From: an uncultured Acholeplasma sp.
Lineage (GTDB): Bacteria > Bacillota_I > Bacilli_A > Acholeplasmatales > Acholeplasmataceae
DNA length: 25,425 nt
NCBI GenBank assembly: GCA_937934685.1
Contig: CALGYU010000067.1
Location: 1 to 25,425, forward strand
Reading direction: 5' to 3'
In this document: positions 23,008-25,425 of the stretch, piece by piece
Numbering within the stretch: position 1 is the stretch's first letter
How the letters are laid out: each line of letters starts with the position of its first letter
Notes under the pieces: model-generated
The model's input: only the letters and a program-made list of their open reading frames with translations
What the model was told of the DNA's origin: nothing
Databases searched by the model: none
Translations under genes and position numbers: made by a program

Positions 23008-24111
23008 ATGGCAACTATGAGTTTAAAAAATATAAATAAAATATATCCTAACGGAGTTCAGGCAGTCTTTGACTTTAACCTGGACATCAAAGATGGAGAA
23101 TTCATCGTATTTGTTGGTCCATCAGGATGTGGAAAATCAACAACTCTTCGTATGATCGCTGGATTAGAAGAAATCAGCAGTGGAGAATTGTTTATTGATG
23201 ATAAACAAGTAAATGATTCTGCACCAAAAGATAGAGATATCGCAATGGTTTTCCAAAACTATGCACTTTATGCACACATGACTGTATATCACAACATGGC
23301 ATTTAGTTTAGTTTTAAGAAAAGAAGATTCAAATTATATCCACGAAAGAGTTATGTGGGCAGCTGAAATATTAGGATTAACACCATATTTAAACAGAAAA
23401 CCTGCAAACTTATCAGGTGGTCAACGTCAACGTGTAGCAGTGGGAAGAGCGATGGTAAGAAACCCAAAGATCTTCTTATTTGATGAGCCGCTTTCAAACT
23501 TAGATGCTAAGTTAAGAGGGGTTATGCGTAAAGAGTTAAAAATGTTACACCATCAACTTAAAACTACGATGATTTATGTAACGCATGACCAAATTGAGGC
23601 TCTAACATTAGCCGATAGAATTGTTGTTATGAAAGATGGGTATATTCAACAAATTGGATCACCAGTAGAAATTTACTCAGATCCTAAGAATCTATTTGTG
23701 GCAAACTTTATTGGTACGCCTCCGATGAATATATTTAAAACTAAACTTACTGCAGAAGGTGATCTTCTTTTAGGAGAAGATAAAATAACTTTAAGCGAAG
23801 GTAGTTTAAAAGAATCATTAAAACAAAAAGGTTACTTTGGAAAAGAAATAGTTTTGGGTGTGAGACCAGAACACGTTCAAATAGAAAGAAAAAGCCAATT
23901 TAGTAATGGAATTATTTCAAAAAGTACAGAGTTTGAATTATTGGGATCTGATGTTTTGGTTTATTTTAACTTAAATAATCAACAAGTTATTGCGAAAACT
24001 AAAGTTAGAGAGAACAATATAGAAATAGGCACTGAAATTAGTATTAAGCTTGATGAAAAACACTTATACTTCTTTGATGCAACAACGGAGGTAAGAATTT
24101 ATGCAGAATAA
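23008..24111 (+). CDS. ugpC: ABC transporter ATP-binding protein, UgpC/MsmX (CUT1) family
   Basis: 367 residues. The ATPase that powers sugar import. Walker A GPSGCGKST is at 37-45, the Q-loop glutamine at 83, the signature LSGGQ at 135-139, Walker B IFLFDE at 155-160 and the H-loop histidine at 193. The C-terminal ~130 residues form the TOBE-type regulatory domain typical of MalK/UgpC/MsmX proteins. In Bacillus MsmX serves several importers including Lpl/Ytc-type ones, so this protein could serve others too; here it is encoded with its permeases. It starts two bases after the preceding stop and overlaps the next start by 11 bases. Confidence 0.96.
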   Translation: MATMSLKNINKIYPNGVQAVFDFNLDIKDGEFIVFVGPSGCGKSTTLRMIAGLEEISSGELFIDDKQVNDSAPKDRDIAMVFQNYALYAHMTVYHNMAFSLVLRKEDSNYIHERVMWAAEILGLTPYLNRKPANLSGGQRQRVAVGRAMVRNPKIFLFDEPLSNLDAKLRGVMRKELKMLHHQLKTTMIYVTHDQIEALTLADRIVVMKDGYIQQIGSPVEIYSDPKNLFVANFIGTPPMNIFKTKLTAEGDLLLGEDKITLSEGSLKESLKQKGYFGKEIVLGVRPEHVQIERKSQFSNGIISKSTEFELLGSDVLVYFNLNNQQVIAKTKVRENNIEIGTEISIKLDEKHLYFFDATTEVRIYAE

Positions 24112-24616
24112 TGATAAACCAGTAAAAGTAGAAAGAAATCTAAAAGAAAAACTTGCCAGATGGTACAGTTTCAATAAACAAAAAATACCGTTCTTTTTCT
24201 TAATTATCTCTGTTTTAGCAATTACTGCAACACTAGATTTTAAAATGGGAAATGTTATGGAACTTAAAAGCCATATCGATGCCATCACAAAAGTAGAAAC
24301 CACAATTGTAGCATTCTACCTATTTGTATTAAACATGGTTGTCTTAGTACAACTATTTATGGGATTTAGTTTTTCTAAAAAGAGATCACCATTCAACTTG
24401 ATTTTTATGACTATTTTGACATTGGTTCAATCGGGAACATATATACTATATGCAACAGTATTCTTAACAGAACATACTAGAATGCCTTCTTACCAATTAG
24501 GAGGAACTGCAGTATTTTCAATAGTTACTATTGGAATTGGAACAGTCTTAATGGTTATTGCAACTATTTTTGCTTGGATATATGTAGATTGGAAGTATGT
24601 AAAGATTGAAGACTAA
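24101..24616 (+). CDS. Unrecognised small membrane protein (4 TM)
   Basis: 171 residues. A charged, lysine-rich N-terminus (1-25) is followed by about four membrane helices (roughly 28-46, 64-86, 96-118, 132-158) and a short charged tail. No motif is recognised. The ATG at 24101 lies within the end of the ATPase gene, with GGAGG of that gene (about 24088-24092) as Shine-Dalgarno, so translation is probably coupled. The next gene overlaps it by 11 bases. Context makes it a candidate accessory component of the oligogalacturonide importer. Confidence 0.85.
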   Translation: MQNNDKPVKVERNLKEKLARWYSFNKQKIPFFFLIISVLAITATLDFKMGNVMELKSHIDAITKVETTIVAFYLFVLNMVVLVQLFMGFSFSKKRSPFNLIFMTILTLVQSGTYILYATVFLTEHTRMPSYQLGGTAVFSIVTIGIGTVLMVIATIFAWIYVDWKYVKIED

Positions 24617-25172
24617 TAACAATAACGATCAAAATCCTAATCCGTATAGCATAGATAAATTATCTAATATAAAACCTGGTGTTAAAATCAGGTTTTTAAA
24701 ATATTGGATTGCAGGGGTTAGTTTTCTACTGTCAAGTATGACACCACAGCTAGTAAGTCAAGACGGTAGTACCGAGCTTTTAGCGATGATTTTACTAGGA
24801 ACATTGCTAATAGAGTATGTTGCAAATAATATGATTATTTGGATGAACAACGATAAACAACACACTTATGATTATTTGCCATTTGGTTATAGAAACAGAA
24901 AATCAGCAATGAGCTTATTTTCTACAATGGCTTATGTAACTATTACATTTGGTTTAGCATTGATCGTTGGTTCAGGAGTTAATATTCTTTTAGATAGTTT
25001 CAATATTCCAACTCTTTCTGGATTATTAACTGGAGAACCATTATCAATGGAGCCATTTACATTTGCGTTGTTTTTCACTTTAGTTGATATCGCTTGGTAT
25101 CAAGTAAGAAAATTAATTATAAAAATCAAAAAAAATATTAAAAAGAAGGATAATGATGAAGATGAAATTTAA
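24606..25172 (+). CDS. Unrecognised small membrane protein with TTG start
   Basis: 188 residues beginning at TTG 24606, with GGAAG at 24591-24595 ten bases upstream; no ATG or GTG at a suitable place offers a better start. An Asn/Asp-rich N-terminus (1-20) precedes about four hydrophobic helices (roughly 28-46, 50-70, 95-120, 138-158), and the tail is an alternating Lys-rich then Asp/Glu-rich charged segment. Not recognised; it lacks the look of YesL/DUF624 proteins that often accompany such importers. It overlaps both neighbours (11 and 17 bases), so it is certainly part of the operon. The start codon is less certain than the frame. Confidence 0.8.
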   Translation: MKTNNNNDQNPNPYSIDKLSNIKPGVKIRFLKYWIAGVSFLLSSMTPQLVSQDGSTELLAMILLGTLLIEYVANNMIIWMNNDKQHTYDYLPFGYRNRKSAMSLFSTMAYVTITFGLALIVGSGVNILLDSFNIPTLSGLLTGEPLSMEPFTFALFFTLVDIAWYQVRKLIIKIKKNIKKKDNDEDEI

Positions 25173-25425
25173 TGTTGTTTTTAAATCATCAAGAAGTTTT
25201 ACATTTGAACTAGACAATAAAGAAATTTATTTTTCAAATCAACCATATGATGTTTCCATAGATGGAAAAAAAGTACTTGAAAGTATTAAAACAAACGTAT
25301 TTTCAGTGTATAATTTAGAACCAAATACTACTTATAACGTATCTATTGATGATTTTTCATTAGAGGTTTCAACCGATTTTGAATCAGCATCTGTAAACGT
25401 TAAAGATTATGGAGCAAAAGGTGAC
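25156..25425 (+). CDS. GH28 family polygalacturonase, N-terminal part (cut by window end)
   Basis: Only the first 90 residues are present. About 1-78 look like a fibronectin type III-like beta domain (PYDVSIDGKKV..., then VYNLEPNTTYNVSIDD), and the fragment ends in VNVKDYGAKGD, the characteristic opening of the right-handed beta-helix of glycoside hydrolase family 28 and related pectinases. This order, FnIII-like then GH28, is known from exo-polygalacturonases that release galacturonate or digalacturonate. There is no signal peptide, so the enzyme should act in the cytoplasm on imported oligomers. The ATG at 25156 is five bases after AGAAGGA; in-frame ATGs at 25153 and 25162 are alternatives. 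A pectate-lyase_3-type protein is the main alternative. Confidence 0.82.
   Translation, partial: MKMKFNVVFKSSRSFTFELDNKEIYFSNQPYDVSIDGKKVLESIKTNVFSVYNLEPNTTYNVSIDDFSLEVSTDFESASVNVKDYGAKGD

Noticed and set aside
1..25425. Mobile elements, CRISPR arrays, tRNA or rRNA genes
   Set aside because: I saw no transposase, integrase, spaced direct repeats or recognisable RNA gene anywhere in the window.

Overview
This is an AT-rich chromosomal window from a Gram-positive-type bacterium. TGA is used as a stop (ruvA, trmB, the M42 peptidase, the MATE gene) and tryptophan is read from TGG, so the standard bacterial code applies. That excludes Mycoplasma and Spiroplasma. The low G+C, tightly packed operons, long coiled-coil protein and gene set fit an Acholeplasma-like Mollicute (Acholeplasmatales or close relatives) best. 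This assignment is an inference; a low-GC Erysipelotrichia-type Firmicute cannot be excluded from the window alone.

Layout. (1) 12-3440, minus: a 1142-residue coiled-coil protein of unknown function, divergent from (2) 3536-6128, plus: ruvA-ruvB-queA (Holliday-junction branch migration and the queuosine step). (3) 6121-6945, minus: uppP (undecaprenyl-diphosphate phosphatase), overlapping queA tail to tail by 8 bp, with its intrinsic terminator buried inside the queA reading frame. (4) 7043-12517, plus: one long run of tightly spaced genes encoding a membrane-anchored, cysteine-less PTS EIIB-like protein, HPr, a DUF368 (PopT-type) polyprenyl-phosphate transporter, TrmB, an M42 peptidase, an aldo/keto reductase and a MATE-type exporter. 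(5) 12623-16956: uxaB-uxaA-uxaC, the D-galacturonate branch of hexuronate catabolism, behind a TTGACA-17-TAAAAT promoter with repeated operator-like elements. (6) 17118 to the window end: a second operon behind a perfect TTGACA-17-TATAAT promoter with three LacI/CcpA-type operator-like sites. It encodes a small S-component-like membrane protein, two Lpl-type ABC permeases, a large lipoprotein solute-binding protein, an unrecognised 8-TM protein, an MsmX/UgpC-type ATPase, two more unrecognised membrane proteins, and the start of a signal-less GH28 polygalacturonase cut by the window edge.

How the genes fit together. Regions 5 and 6 read as one programme for pectin-derived sugars. The lipoprotein and ABC system would capture and import oligogalacturonides, the cytoplasmic GH28 enzyme would release galacturonate, and UxaC, UxaB and UxaA would convert it through tagaturonate and altronate to 2-keto-3-deoxygluconate. 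KDG kinase, KDG-6-P aldolase and the regulator are not in the window. HPr with a conserved regulatory serine in region 4, plus cre-like sites at the transporter promoter, suggest carbon catabolite control.

No gene-free stretch exceeds about 160 bp. The most unfamiliar parts are the unrecognised membrane proteins inside the transporter operon, the degenerate EIIB-like protein before ptsH, C55-P recycling genes in a probably wall-less organism, and the layered regulatory DNA before uxaB and before 17118.
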